A DNA stretch of 49,065 bases from Kiritimatiellota bacterium (lineage in GTDB: Bacteria > Verrucomicrobiota > Kiritimatiellia > Kiritimatiellales > Tichowtungiaceae): positions 1 to 49,065 of the forward strand of contig JACNKZ010000083.1 of NCBI GenBank assembly GCA_014381785.1, in the 5' to 3' direction. This document shows positions 38,435 through 47,338 of the stretch, one piece after another. How positions within the stretch are numbered: the first letter of the stretch is position 1; each line of letters starts with the position of its first letter. The translations under genes were made by a program, and so were the position numbers. The notes beneath the pieces were generated by a model. That model saw only the letters and a program-made list of their open reading frames with translations. It searched no databases and was not told where the DNA came from.

Positions 38435-39162
38435 GAAGCTTTTTTGCCCTCTGGCGGCGCGAGTTCGCCGCTTTGTTTCTGTCGCCAATCGCCTATGTGA
38501 TGCTGATGTTCTTTCTGCTGGTGACCGGCTGCGGGTTCTACTGGCTGGTGAAGGAGAATCAGGAGCTGACCCATTCGATTCAGGGGCTGATGGTGGTGAT
38601 CTGGTCGTGCATGCTGATTGTGCTGCCGGTTCTGACCATGCGCACGTTCGCTGAAGAACGGAAAAGCGGCACCTTTGAGACGCTGATGACCGCGCCGGTG
38701 AACGACACCACGGTGGTGCTCTCCAAGTTCGCCGGTGTGCTGAGCTTTTTCCTGCTGATGTGCGCACCGACCGCGCTCTATCTGGTGATCATCGGCTGGA
38801 TCGCGCCGGAAACCATTGGCATCCTCGATGCCGGTTCCGTACTGGGCGGCTACCTGTCCGTCGCCCTGATCGCCTCGGCATTTATCGCGCTAGGCATTCT
38901 GGCCTCCGCGCTGACCTCCAATCAGATCATCGCGGCAATCTCGACCTTCGCCATTATGAGCATTCTGTTTTTCGGCGGTCTATTTGAGCCGCATCTTTCC
39001 AAAACGCCACTGGTGCGCGAGGTCGGCGGCTATCTTTCGTCGGCGCTGCATCTGATGGAAGCCGCGCGCGGCGTGTTCGACACCCGCTCGCTGGTACTCT
39101 ACCTGAGCACCACTGTCTTTTTCCTTTTCGCAACCACCAAAGCCGTCGCGGCGCGACGGTAG
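38431..39162 (+). CDS. ABC-2 type permease (GldF-like)
   Basis: 243 residues with six membrane helices: MLMFFLLVTGCGFYWLV, LMVVIWSCMLIVLPVL, VVLSKFAGVLSFFLLMCAPT, YLSVALIASAFIALGILASA, IIAAISTFAIMSILFFGGLF and LVLYLSTTVFFLFATT. The EERKSGTFETLMTAPVNDTT stretch between helices 2 and 3 is diagnostic of ABC-2 export permeases such as GldF and NosY. The ATG overlaps the ATPase stop and has TTGGAGG upstream. It forms the membrane channel with the ATPase, and by family context it works with the GldG-like protein that follows. Confidence 0.92.
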   Translation: MRSFFALWRREFAALFLSPIAYVMLMFFLLVTGCGFYWLVKENQELTHSIQGLMVVIWSCMLIVLPVLTMRTFAEERKSGTFETLMTAPVNDTTVVLSKFAGVLSFFLLMCAPTALYLVIIGWIAPETIGILDAGSVLGGYLSVALIASAFIALGILASALTSNQIIAAISTFAIMSILFFGGLFEPHLSKTPLVREVGGYLSSALHLMEAARGVFDTRSLVLYLSTTVFFLFATTKAVAARR

Positions 39163-39168
39163 AAAATA

Positions 39169-39196
39169 TTCAATGCTCAATACGCAATGTTCAATT
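39169..39196. repeat. Heptamer array between the permease and GldG-like genes
   Basis: Four 7-bp units: TTCAATG, CTCAATA, CGCAATG, TTCAATT. Confidence 0.65.
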
Positions 39197-39234
39197 TCTG
39201 ACAACTGATAACTTTTACCTGACTGACACACACC

Positions 39235-40668
39235 ATGAAAACCCGCAGACACCGTTTATGGATTGGACTCAACACCGGCGCCGCCCTATTGCTGGCCGCC
39301 GTTATCGTCCTGATGATCAACTATCTCTCCTACCGCCACTATTACCGGATCGACTGGAGCCGCACCCAGCGCTACGCCCTCTCGCCCAAAACGGTCAGCC
39401 TACTGGAATCACTCGACAAGCCGGTGAATATCACGGTGTTCTTTCAGCCGGGCAACGTGCTCTACGAAGACATCCATAATCTCCTGCGCGAGTATCAGGT
39501 TCACTCCGACCAGCTGAATATCCAGTGGGTCGACCCCGACCGCGACCTCGCGCTGACCGAGGAAATGGCGGTTAAATATCAGGTGACGGAACCCAATGTC
39601 GTGGTGTTCGAGTGCGAAGGCCGCAGCGAATATGAACGAACCGATGAGATCGCGCAGATCGATGCTTCCTCCGGGGTGGAACGCATGATGAGTTTTCGTG
39701 GCGAGCAGGCATTCTCCTCCGCCATTCAGGGCGTGGTTCAGAAAACTTCCCCCACGGTCTACTTCCTGACCGGTCACGGCGAATGCGACATCAACAGCTT
39801 TGACCAGCGAACCGGATTTTCCGGCATTCGGCAATTGATCGAACGCGACAATGCCAATGTCCGCACGCTCGAACTGAGCGTGGAAAAACAGATCCCCGCC
39901 GACTGCGATGTGCTGATTGTTGCCAGCGCCTCACAACGCATGTCCGACCCCGAAGCTGAGCTGATCGGCGCCTGGCTGCGGCGCAGCGGACGCCTGATGG
40001 TTCTGGCCGATGCCGGCCGGGTCTCCGGGCTGGAGCTGTTACTGCGCGATTGGGGAGTCCGCTTGCGCAACGATGTAGTGCTCGATCCGGAGCGCACCAT
40101 GACCGGCCGCGAAGTATTCGTGAGCGCGTACAACCGTCATCCCGTGACGGAGAAACTCGGCACCACCGCCGCGATCTTCCACCTGCCGCGCTCCGTAGAA
40201 TCCGGCGGCGCGCAAGCCCGCGGCGCCGACCGCCCGCAGGTCACCCCGCTGGCGTTTTCCTCCGACAATAGCTGGTCCGAAAGCCAGCCGGACCAGTCGC
40301 CTGCAAAATACGATGAAGACACCGACGACCTGCCCGGGCCGGTCTCGCTGGCCGTGGCCGTGGAAAAAGGCGCCACCGACGGGTTGCTCGACATGCAGAT
40401 CCGTCCGGCGCGCATCATTGTTTTCGGAGACTCCGGCTTTGTCTCCAACGGCGGACTGACCGGCGGCGACACCAGTCTGTTTATGAGCTCGCTCAACTGG
40501 CTGCTCAACCGTGAACAGCTAATGGCAATCGCCCCGAAACCGATCAACGACACCCGTCTCAAGCTGACCCGCACCGACACCCGCATCCTTTTCTGGAGCG
40601 CCATCTGGGGTATCCCCGCATTGGCGGCCCTGCTTGGAATCACCCTCTGGATGCGCAGAAGAAAATAG
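39235..40668 (+). CDS. GldG-family ABC transporter auxiliary protein
   Basis: 477 residues. One N-terminal membrane helix (GLNTGAALLLAAVIVLMINY), a large periplasmic region and a C-terminal helix (ILFWSAIWGIPALAALLGIT) followed by a basic tail. KTVSLLESLDKPVNITVFFQ, LLREYQVHSDQLNIQWVDPD, RGEQAFSSAIQGVVQKTSPT and TGHGECDINSF are typical of the ABC_transp_aux/GldG domain. GldG is needed for gliding in Bacteroidetes, but homologues in non-gliding bacteria act in uncharacterised export. No other gliding genes are present. It follows the permease after a 72-bp gap with a heptamer array. Confidence 0.9.
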   Translation: MKTRRHRLWIGLNTGAALLLAAVIVLMINYLSYRHYYRIDWSRTQRYALSPKTVSLLESLDKPVNITVFFQPGNVLYEDIHNLLREYQVHSDQLNIQWVDPDRDLALTEEMAVKYQVTEPNVVVFECEGRSEYERTDEIAQIDASSGVERMMSFRGEQAFSSAIQGVVQKTSPTVYFLTGHGECDINSFDQRTGFSGIRQLIERDNANVRTLELSVEKQIPADCDVLIVASASQRMSDPEAELIGAWLRRSGRLMVLADAGRVSGLELLLRDWGVRLRNDVVLDPERTMTGREVFVSAYNRHPVTEKLGTTAAIFHLPRSVESGGAQARGADRPQVTPLAFSSDNSWSESQPDQSPAKYDEDTDDLPGPVSLAVAVEKGATDGLLDMQIRPARIIVFGDSGFVSNGGLTGGDTSLFMSSLNWLLNREQLMAIAPKPINDTRLKLTRTDTRILFWSAIWGIPALAALLGITLWMRRRK

Positions 40669-40741
40669 CCCGGCATCTAAACCAATTTGACGGACATAAG
40701 TATGAAAAGATTTTACTCCAGTTATCAGATGACCTCGACCC

Positions 40742-40811
40742 GATACGGGGTTCGAGGCTCGAGTTTCGAGTTCCACTCTTTCTCACATCCCGCATCCCGC
40801 ATCCCGCATCA
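40742..40811. repeat. Opposed heptamer arrays between the GldG-like and DUF4340 genes
   Basis: Left part 40742-40775 (GATACGG, GGTTCGA, GGCTCGA, GTTTCGA). Right part 40783-40811 (three or four CATCCCG units, complement type). These are the same unit types as flank the four-helix-bundle gene at 33531-34047, but without a gene between them. Confidence 0.75.
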
Positions 40812-40826
40812 GGAATCCCCCTCCTC

Positions 40827-42605
40827 ATGAAACAAAAATTTACCACCGGAATGCTGTTGATCAGCGCCATTTTGATCGGAGCGTTTATCTGGTTTTTTGA
40901 CCGCGGCAGCGAAAACTCGCAACAACAGGAGCAGCTCAACCGCACTCTGTTCAGCGTCTACCCGACAAGAATTGAATGGATCCAGATGGAGCGCGGCGAT
41001 GTGCTGATTGAATGTAGCAAGGCCTCCGGCGAATGGCGCCTGACCCGCCCGGCCGACGCTCCGGTCAACGCGGCGGTGGTCGAGCGGATGATCGCGGGCA
41101 TGGCCGCCGTCGAGCGCGGAGAGCTCATCCGCGCGGAAACGCTGATCGAGCGCGGACTCACCCCTGCCGACTACGGCTTCGACGAGCCGCGCGCGCGCAT
41201 TACCTTTAAAAACAACCGCGGAACCTTCACCTGGTTGATCGGCCGCGACGCCCCGCTCGGCGAAATGCTCTATGTGATGTCTGCCGACGGAGGGGATATC
41301 ATCGCCGCGCCGAAGACCTTGCTGAATCTGGTGCCTGAAGATCCCGCGTGGATCCGCGACCGCTCGCTCTTTGCCAGCAAAGCGGGAGCCGTGCGCGGCA
41401 TCGACCTGCGCCGCGCCGGCGGGTTCCTTCAGTTGCGTCAAAGCGACGGCGACTGGATGATCCAACAGCCGCATGTCGGCCGCGCCGACCGGCTGGGCGT
41501 GAACACACTGATCGAAAAAATGCTCTCCGCCCGAATTGGCAGGTTCATTGACGACAAACCAACCGACCTCACCATTTACGGCCTTGAAGAGGCCTCACTC
41601 GAGCTGACGCTCTTTACTGAAAGCGGAGAAACACAAACGCTGCGCATCGGAAAAGTGCTGCCCGAGCAGCCCGAATTGCGCTATGCAAAATGGGTGGATG
41701 ATTATTCCGTCTTCACCGTTCCCGCAGAGTGGGCCGCTACGTTTGAACTCGACGGCGATACGCTGCGCAACCGCAAGGTGATGGACGAACAGCTCAACCG
41801 GATTTCCAGCCTGACCATTACCGCCGGTGAACGTCAAATCGAGCTCGTGCAGACCAATAACCAGTGGCAGGTTATCCGCCCCGCCCGCTGGGATGCGGAA
41901 CCCGCGTCGATCCGCGCCATACTGGAGGCCATCGGCAGCAGTATCATTCAGGAGTTTGTGGATAATCCAAGTGCCCTGCAGGCAGAACAAATCGCGAATG
42001 CACCCTGGACCATCACCTTCGGCACCGATCAGGAAAAACACACCTTGCGCATCGCCCAGCCCCTTGCTGACGGGCGTCTGATGATGCAGCGCGATGATGA
42101 GGCATCATTTTACATCACCGAAGGCGCACTGCTCAATACCCCCTTCATCGAGCCGCTGTTCTACCGCAACCGCACCGTGCTGCAAATCGATCCGCAGCAG
42201 ATACAGGCCATCACACTGCAAACCGGCGAGGAGGAATTCCGGGTTGAAAATCTTAACGGACAGTACGCCGCCGCCGACCGGACACAGAAGCCTGTGGCGA
42301 ATGCGGTGTTTACGCTAATCGCCGAATTGACCGGCCTGCGAACCGAACAGTATGTCGCCTTCAACCCGGACTCCCTGACGGCTTATGGACTGGACAATCC
42401 TTCAACCCGGCTGAGCATTACACTCACCGGAACGAATATGCTGGGCCATGTGCTTCTTCTCGGAGGCTCCGCCGAGGGCGGTCGCTTCGCCATGCTGCAG
42501 GGACAACCCGTTATTTTTGTTCTGCCGGAAACATCCGCGGATGCCCTCACCCAGGAACTGACACAGCCCGTTGAAAAGCAAACCGAAGAGATCAAACAGC
42601 CCTGA
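40827..42605 (+). CDS. DUF4340-domain protein
   Basis: 592 residues. One N-terminal membrane anchor (MKQKFTTGMLLISAILIGAF) precedes a long periplasmic region made of repeated DUF4340 units, visible as recurring segments. Examples are IEWIQMERGDVLIECSKASG...WRLTRPADAPVNAAVV, then LQLRQSDGDWMIQQPHVG, LTITAGERQIELVQTNNQWQ and TLQTGEEEFRVENLNGQY, with YGFDEPRARITF, YGLEEASLELTLF and YGLDNPSTRLSIT. The family regularly follows GldG-type genes in Planctomycetes, Verrucomicrobia and Bacteroidetes, so it is probably a periplasmic partner of the exporter. Its stop overlaps the next gene by 35 bases. Confidence 0.88.
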   Translation: MKQKFTTGMLLISAILIGAFIWFFDRGSENSQQQEQLNRTLFSVYPTRIEWIQMERGDVLIECSKASGEWRLTRPADAPVNAAVVERMIAGMAAVERGELIRAETLIERGLTPADYGFDEPRARITFKNNRGTFTWLIGRDAPLGEMLYVMSADGGDIIAAPKTLLNLVPEDPAWIRDRSLFASKAGAVRGIDLRRAGGFLQLRQSDGDWMIQQPHVGRADRLGVNTLIEKMLSARIGRFIDDKPTDLTIYGLEEASLELTLFTESGETQTLRIGKVLPEQPELRYAKWVDDYSVFTVPAEWAATFELDGDTLRNRKVMDEQLNRISSLTITAGERQIELVQTNNQWQVIRPARWDAEPASIRAILEAIGSSIIQEFVDNPSALQAEQIANAPWTITFGTDQEKHTLRIAQPLADGRLMMQRDDEASFYITEGALLNTPFIEPLFYRNRTVLQIDPQQIQAITLQTGEEEFRVENLNGQYAAADRTQKPVANAVFTLIAELTGLRTEQYVAFNPDSLTAYGLDNPSTRLSITLTGTNMLGHVLLLGGSAEGGRFAMLQGQPVIFVLPETSADALTQELTQPVEKQTEEIKQP

Positions 42606-45069
42606 CCCGCGCGGCCGTTTGGGAAAAGGAATCCTGCACCTGTTGAGGCTTGCCGGGTTTGCTCTGATTTTAATTCTACTGCTGGCCCTTTTCCACCTGT
42701 TCACTCTGGGAATTCCCGCCCCGCTTACCCGAAACCTCACCGCCAATCTGCAAAAAAACGGCATCCCGCTTCACATCGAATCCATCAGCCTCTCTCCGCA
42801 CCGCGGATGGGTGTTGCATAACGTACGGCTCTACAGCACCTGTGCGGATGATCTGAAGCCGGTATTCCAAATCGAAAAACTGTACGTCCGGGCCTGGCCC
42901 AGCCAATGGATCGCTCTTTCACAGAGCGAATGGGAAATCAGCCTGTACGGCAAACAAATTGATGTCTCCCTGGGTTCTCCGTGGGAAGCCGCGCTGAACG
43001 AGACGCACCCGTTCCGGATCATAGACCGTCTGCGAACCCATCTGCATATCGGACAGGATGGCCTGTCGTTCGACAGCGCCGAAGTGAACTGGGGCGGATA
43101 TATCCTGCGCGGCGAAGGGCAGATCGCTTTTCCGAAACAAAAACAACCGGCGAATCCCGCATTCTACGGCTCACTCCAGACCCATGCCACCCGCGCCGCG
43201 GAGATTCTGACCGATCTTACATTCGACACACCGCCGGAAATCAGCATCCGCTTCGACCTTCCTGCCGGTTCGCTGAAAGACGCCGCTATCAACGCCGCGT
43301 TCTTGGCCTCCGGCTTCCAGCGAGGGGAGCGGCTCTACGACCGGATCGACGGGATCTTCAGCCTGCGCGACGGCGACGCCAAAATCGACTCCCTGCAGAT
43401 TCGCCTGCAAACCGGCGAGCACCTGATCGTCTCCGGCCGCTATGAGCTGTCCAGCGGAACCACGCAAATCGAACTAAAAAACACCCTTCGCAGCGCCGAT
43501 CTCCTCAGTCTGTTTCCGGAACACATCGCCGATAAAATCGCCCAGGCGGAACTTCAACCGTTCGGTGCTATGGAGTTTGATGCCGCCCTGGGGCCCTGCC
43601 CGCCGGCACAACTTCTCGAGCAGATCCGCGTGCAGGTGCACAACCTGCAGATCACCCGCAACGATCTGACGCTCGACCCGGTGCAGTTCGATCTCATTCG
43701 CAACGGGGATCAGCTAAAACTAAGCGGGATAGACGCGCTGGCAAATGGCGGGCCGCTGGCCGGAGACGTTGACCTCAACCTATCGACCCGCGCGTGGCGC
43801 ACCTCCCTTCAGGGCGCGGTGTTTCCCGATGCGATCGGAACGCTAGTGGGCGGAGGGTTCCAGACCTTTATCAGCCGCTTCACGTTTCCTAACTCTCCAC
43901 CGAATGTCAGCGTGGAGCTCTCTCACTCCGGCGTCAAAGGATCACTTCGTCTGGATGGTGAAATTGCCGGAACCGATTTTCTATGTGCCGGCATTCCGCT
44001 GGACCGCTTTGAAACCTCCATGGCGTATTCCAACCGGGTGCTCGTGCTCACCGACCTCCGCGCGGATCACGCCGGAAAAAACTTCAGCGGCGATATTGAA
44101 ATCGACTTTGCCGGGAAGCTGGCGGAATTTGACGTAATCAATGAGTTTCCGCCGCCCCAGATTGCGCAGGCACTGGCTCCGGATCACCCCACCATTCTGA
44201 ATAAGTTCTCCTTCGAAGGGCCGGTCTATTCGAAGGGCAGCGGACAGGTGGACTACAGCGGCGGAACCAACCATCATTTTGACGGAGTCTTTACGGCGGA
44301 AGATGTCTCATTCGCCGGCCTGAAAGCGGATCGGTTCGACAGCGATATCAGCGGGCGCAACTCACAGCTGATTTTCAGCAACACATCCATGCAGATCTTC
44401 GACGGCGCCGTGGAAGGCGGCGCCACATTCGATCTGCAGTTTACCAACGACGCCTCGCCCTATCGGCTGGATATTGATGCCACGGAACTCGATCTGGCGA
44501 AACTCTTCCGGTGCTTCAACAAACAGGATAAGGGCGCCGCCAAAGGACGTCTTTCTGCCACGCTCGACCTGACCGCCGACGCGGCGGCCGGATTCTGGGC
44601 TTCTGCCAAGGGGCAGGGCGAAGTGGAAATCGAAGAGGGCCAGCTGCGGGACTTTCCCATCCTCGGCGGGTTTTCCAAACTGGTCCGCACCACCCTGCCC
44701 GGCTTCTCGCTGTTTTCGCTCACCACATTCTACTCAGAATATGAACTGCGCGACGGCGCACTGCGCAGTGAAAATCTACAGCTCGGCGGCACCCTGTTCA
44801 GCACCCGGGCCCGCGGAAAATACTCCCCGCAGAAAGGCCTCGATTTTACCGTGCGTGCCGAACCGCTGCGCCAGACCCGCAAAAATAAAAAGTGGTACCA
44901 GCTTCACCTCTGGGCCGCCGACGCCATTAAACAGGGAACCTCCCCGCTTTTTGACCTGCTTGAATTCCAGTTGGAAGGACCGCTGAAAGACCCGACCTGG
45001 CGGATGCAGGCTCTCCCGAAAGAGGCCTATGAGCTGTTCGAGAAGCTCAAATTCTCCTCGGAGAAATAA
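42571..45069 (+). CDS. AsmA/TamB-like envelope protein
   Basis: 832 residues. A basic N-terminus and one signal anchor (LLRLAGFALILILLLALFHL) precede a very long beta-strand-rich periplasmic region. It opens with LTANLQKNGIPLHIESISLS and WVLHNVRLYS, as in AsmA-like proteins. Near the C-terminus the segment LRDFPILGGFSKLVRTTLPG...LFSLTTFYSEYELRDGALRS is an AsmA-type C-terminal motif. Such proteins form groove-like bridges that move phospholipids between membranes. It is the last gene of the ABC operon and overlaps the DUF4340 stop, suggesting that lipid or envelope transport is the theme of the whole unit (inference). Confidence 0.82.
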   Translation: MKSKPKRSNSPDPRGRLGKGILHLLRLAGFALILILLLALFHLFTLGIPAPLTRNLTANLQKNGIPLHIESISLSPHRGWVLHNVRLYSTCADDLKPVFQIEKLYVRAWPSQWIALSQSEWEISLYGKQIDVSLGSPWEAALNETHPFRIIDRLRTHLHIGQDGLSFDSAEVNWGGYILRGEGQIAFPKQKQPANPAFYGSLQTHATRAAEILTDLTFDTPPEISIRFDLPAGSLKDAAINAAFLASGFQRGERLYDRIDGIFSLRDGDAKIDSLQIRLQTGEHLIVSGRYELSSGTTQIELKNTLRSADLLSLFPEHIADKIAQAELQPFGAMEFDAALGPCPPAQLLEQIRVQVHNLQITRNDLTLDPVQFDLIRNGDQLKLSGIDALANGGPLAGDVDLNLSTRAWRTSLQGAVFPDAIGTLVGGGFQTFISRFTFPNSPPNVSVELSHSGVKGSLRLDGEIAGTDFLCAGIPLDRFETSMAYSNRVLVLTDLRADHAGKNFSGDIEIDFAGKLAEFDVINEFPPPQIAQALAPDHPTILNKFSFEGPVYSKGSGQVDYSGGTNHHFDGVFTAEDVSFAGLKADRFDSDISGRNSQLIFSNTSMQIFDGAVEGGATFDLQFTNDASPYRLDIDATELDLAKLFRCFNKQDKGAAKGRLSATLDLTADAAAGFWASAKGQGEVEIEEGQLRDFPILGGFSKLVRTTLPGFSLFSLTTFYSEYELRDGALRSENLQLGGTLFSTRARGKYSPQKGLDFTVRAEPLRQTRKNKKWYQLHLWAADAIKQGTSPLFDLLEFQLEGPLKDPTWRMQALPKEAYELFEKLKFSSEK

Positions 45070-45071
45070 TT

Positions 45072-45117
45072 TTCCAACCCTTGGAAAAAAGACGTATCGT
45101 TTTTCCAATGTTTGGAA
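45072..45117. repeat. Two exact TTCCAA-N3-TTGGAA palindromes after the AsmA-like gene
   Basis: 45072-45086 (centre CCC) and 45103-45117 (centre TGT), 16 bases apart, between the stop of the ABC operon and the HesB-like gene. Confidence 0.85.
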
Positions 45118-45201
45118 AGCCGGGGGAGTTCTGGTAGAAACAATTAGTTTTTATTAAATGCGCTTTTCATGAGTAGATTGCTCGGGTATAAAGTCCGCAC
45201 A

Positions 45202-45501
45202 ATGAATTTAACGACGGCAGCAAAAAAACGGCTACAGCACCTGCTTCCGCAGGAAGCGGCTGGCCTCTCTGTAACCGGATACCTCGGAACCTGCCGCGGC
45301 AGCACCCCGATCATGAACCCCGCCGCCGGTCCGGCCGCCGGTCAGGAAACCATAACGTGCGGGGAGATTTCGTTTTTTGTAAACCCGGATATCGCGGATG
45401 AATTCCGCGACTGCAAAATGGACTACGACCCTTCCCTGTTCGGGAAAGGATTAACCGCAACCTGGCCGCACCGGGCCGGATGCGCCTGTAACCACGCTTG
45501 A
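45202..45501 (+). CDS. HesB/IscA-like small protein upstream of nqrB
   Basis: 99 residues from ATG 45202; a start at 45169 adds 11 residues, and neither has a ribosome site. The sequence resembles the HesB/IscA fold: LTTAAKKRLQHLLP..., VTGYLGTCRGSTPIMNP, GEISFFVNPDIADEF, DYDPSLFGKGLTATWPH and a final GCAC. The cysteines at GTC and GCAC correspond in place to the iron-sulfur ligands of IscA, but the spacing is looser and two further Cys are present. It sits where nqrA normally lies and ends 11 bases before nqrB, so it may help load the iron centres of NQR (inference). Confidence 0.6.
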   Translation: MNLTTAAKKRLQHLLPQEAAGLSVTGYLGTCRGSTPIMNPAAGPAAGQETITCGEISFFVNPDIADEFRDCKMDYDPSLFGKGLTATWPHRAGCACNHA

Positions 45502-45512
45502 ACGGAGAGACC

Positions 45513-46562
45513 ATGCCAAACCCGCCGAAAAAAAACTCCTGGCTCAAACAGCAGCCGATGATGCGCAAAGTGGAGTACGCGCTGATGCCCGCGCTGCTCG
45601 GCGCCATCTATTTCTTCGGCTGGCGCTCGCTGGCCATGGTGCTGTGGGTGGCCGCGGTCGGTATCGCAACCGAATATGTGATGTCGAAAAAACGCGGCGA
45701 CACCGTCAGCGAAGCGGTCCTCGTCACCGCGCTCCTGCTGGGGCTCTCACTGCCGCCGACCATTCCCTTCTGGCAGGCAGGCGTCGGCATGTTTGTCGCC
45801 ATCCTCTTCGGCAAAGAGGTCTTCGGCGGCTTCCCGCGCAATGTCTTCAACCCGGCCATTGTCGGTCGCGGCTTCCTCTACGTCTGCTTTCCCATCGACA
45901 TGACCAGTAAGTTTACGGCGGTCTGGAACGGGCTTCCCGGCGGTTTCGCCCATTGGGGCGCGCGATTGCAGTTCGACGGTCTCGACGCCGTCTCGGCGGC
46001 CACACCGATGTGGTCGCGCCGCGACTTCGGCTTTGAAACCAGCATCTGGGATCTCATCACCGGCAATATCGGCGAGCTGTTCACCGGCACCGACGGGGTG
46101 ACCCGCGCGCTGACCGCCGGGTCGGTCGGTGAAGTGTCCGCCATTCTAGTGCTGATCGGCGGCGCTTATCTGCTTTGGACAAAAACTGCGCAGTGGCGCC
46201 TCACCGTCTCCACGCTGGTCGGCGCCATCCTTTCCACGGTCATCTTCCGGCTGTTGCCCGGTGGCGACGGCGTTCCGCCGGTGCTCTGGACGCTCTGCTC
46301 CGGCGCGATGCTCTACGCCGCCTTCTTTATGGTCACCGACCCGATCAGCGGACCGAAAAATAAAAACTCGCAGTGGGTGTATGGCCTCTTTATCGGAACG
46401 ATGATTGTCTTTCTGCGCTGGAAAGCGGTCTTCGCCGGCGCGGTAGCCTTCGCCATCCTGCTGGGCAACACGTTGGCGCCGACACTGGATATGTTTTTCA
46501 AGGCCCGCCTGAAAAAGCAGAAAGCCAAAGAAACGGCAGCAAAACAAGGAGCGGAAGCCTGA
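45513..46562 (+). CDS. nqrB: Na+-translocating NADH:quinone reductase subunit B
   Basis: 349 residues with about ten membrane helices (ALMPALLGAIYFFGWRSLAM; WQAGVGMFVAILFGKEVFGG). VFNPAIVGRGFLYVCFP is the NqrB/RnfD core. The covalent FMN site is DAVSAATPMW with Thr164. It matches the Dxx(S/T)xAT rule for ApbE flavinylation but has SAAT rather than the common SGAT. NqrB holds FMN and riboflavin and is part of the Na+ path. ATG 45513 follows CGGAGAGA. It overlaps nqrC by one base (TGATG). Confidence 0.93.
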   Translation: MPNPPKKNSWLKQQPMMRKVEYALMPALLGAIYFFGWRSLAMVLWVAAVGIATEYVMSKKRGDTVSEAVLVTALLLGLSLPPTIPFWQAGVGMFVAILFGKEVFGGFPRNVFNPAIVGRGFLYVCFPIDMTSKFTAVWNGLPGGFAHWGARLQFDGLDAVSAATPMWSRRDFGFETSIWDLITGNIGELFTGTDGVTRALTAGSVGEVSAILVLIGGAYLLWTKTAQWRLTVSTLVGAILSTVIFRLLPGGDGVPPVLWTLCSGAMLYAAFFMVTDPISGPKNKNSQWVYGLFIGTMIVFLRWKAVFAGAVAFAILLGNTLAPTLDMFFKARLKKQKAKETAAKQGAEA

Positions 46563-47242
46563 TGAAACGGGTTAAAATTGTCGTTTTTATGGTGGCGATC
46601 GCCGCGCTCTACGGTGCGGGCGTCACCGGACTGCATCTGAGCACCATCAAAACGGTGGAGCAAAACAATCGCCTGATCGAACAGAAAGCGCTCGTCGAAC
46701 TCTTCGGCCTCGGCGATGTCAAAATGCTCTCGAAGGAAAAAATCGGACAAATCGTCGCCACGCAGATTGATCAAACCGAAACCCTCACCGACCCGCAGAC
46801 CGGCAAAACCATTCCGCTGCTGAAAGCCTACGACAGTGCCGCCCGCGACCACCTGACCGCCTACGGCTTCCCCTTCTCCGGCATCGGCTTCTGGGCCGAG
46901 ATCAAGGGCTACATCGCTGTGGATGCAAGCCTTCAAAAAACGGTCGGGCTTAAAGTGATTGAACAGGTGGAAACGCCGGGACTCGGCGCGCGCATTGAAG
47001 AACCCTTCTTTGTGAAGCCATTTGCCAATGGTCTGGATATCAGCACGCCCGCTCCGGGAAAAAGTTATATCTACATGGGCACCGCCGGCTCCACACCGGA
47101 TCCCGGCACACCGCAGTACGGACGAACCTTTGACGCCATCACCGGCGCCACCCAGACCTCACTGGCCATGGAGCGGATGCTCAACGCCGCCGTCGCCGAA
47201 TTCAGACGGGCGGCCGACAACCGGGAAGCGGGAGTTCAATGA
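46562..47242 (+). CDS. nqrC: Na+-translocating NADH:quinone reductase subunit C
   Basis: 226 residues: one N-terminal membrane helix (VKIVVFMVAIAALYGAGVTG), a mid region with AYGFPFSGIGFWAEIKGYIA and a C-terminal FMN-binding domain with VETPGLGARIEEPFFVKPF and the flavinylation motif DAITGATQTS (Thr197). FMN is attached by ApbE, and the domain lies outside the membrane. It starts inside the nqrB stop. After its stop a 97-bp spacer with a palindrome (47248-47262) and a very strong hairpin (47274-47319) separates it from nqrD. Confidence 0.95.
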   Translation: MKRVKIVVFMVAIAALYGAGVTGLHLSTIKTVEQNNRLIEQKALVELFGLGDVKMLSKEKIGQIVATQIDQTETLTDPQTGKTIPLLKAYDSAARDHLTAYGFPFSGIGFWAEIKGYIAVDASLQKTVGLKVIEQVETPGLGARIEEPFFVKPFANGLDISTPAPGKSYIYMGTAGSTPDPGTPQYGRTFDAITGATQTSLAMERMLNAAVAEFRRAADNREAGVQ

Positions 47243-47247
47243 AAAAT

Positions 47248-47319
47248 TTCCAAACATTGGAACAATGGAACAAGGCAGGCGGGACGCCTGCGATACGTAC
47301 CGCAGGCGTCCCGCCTGCC
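47248..47319. repeat. Palindrome and 19-bp-arm perfect hairpin between nqrC and nqrD
   Basis: Exact TTCCAAACATTGGAA at 47248-47262. A perfect inverted repeat follows, with 19-bp arms at 47274-47292 and 47301-47319 (arm starts GGCAGGCGGGACGCC) and an 8-base loop. Each arm can also fold on itself (GCAGGCG-GGA-CGCCTGC). No T-run follows. Confidence 0.9.
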
Positions 47320-47338
47320 CTGAACTCGGGAGTAACGC

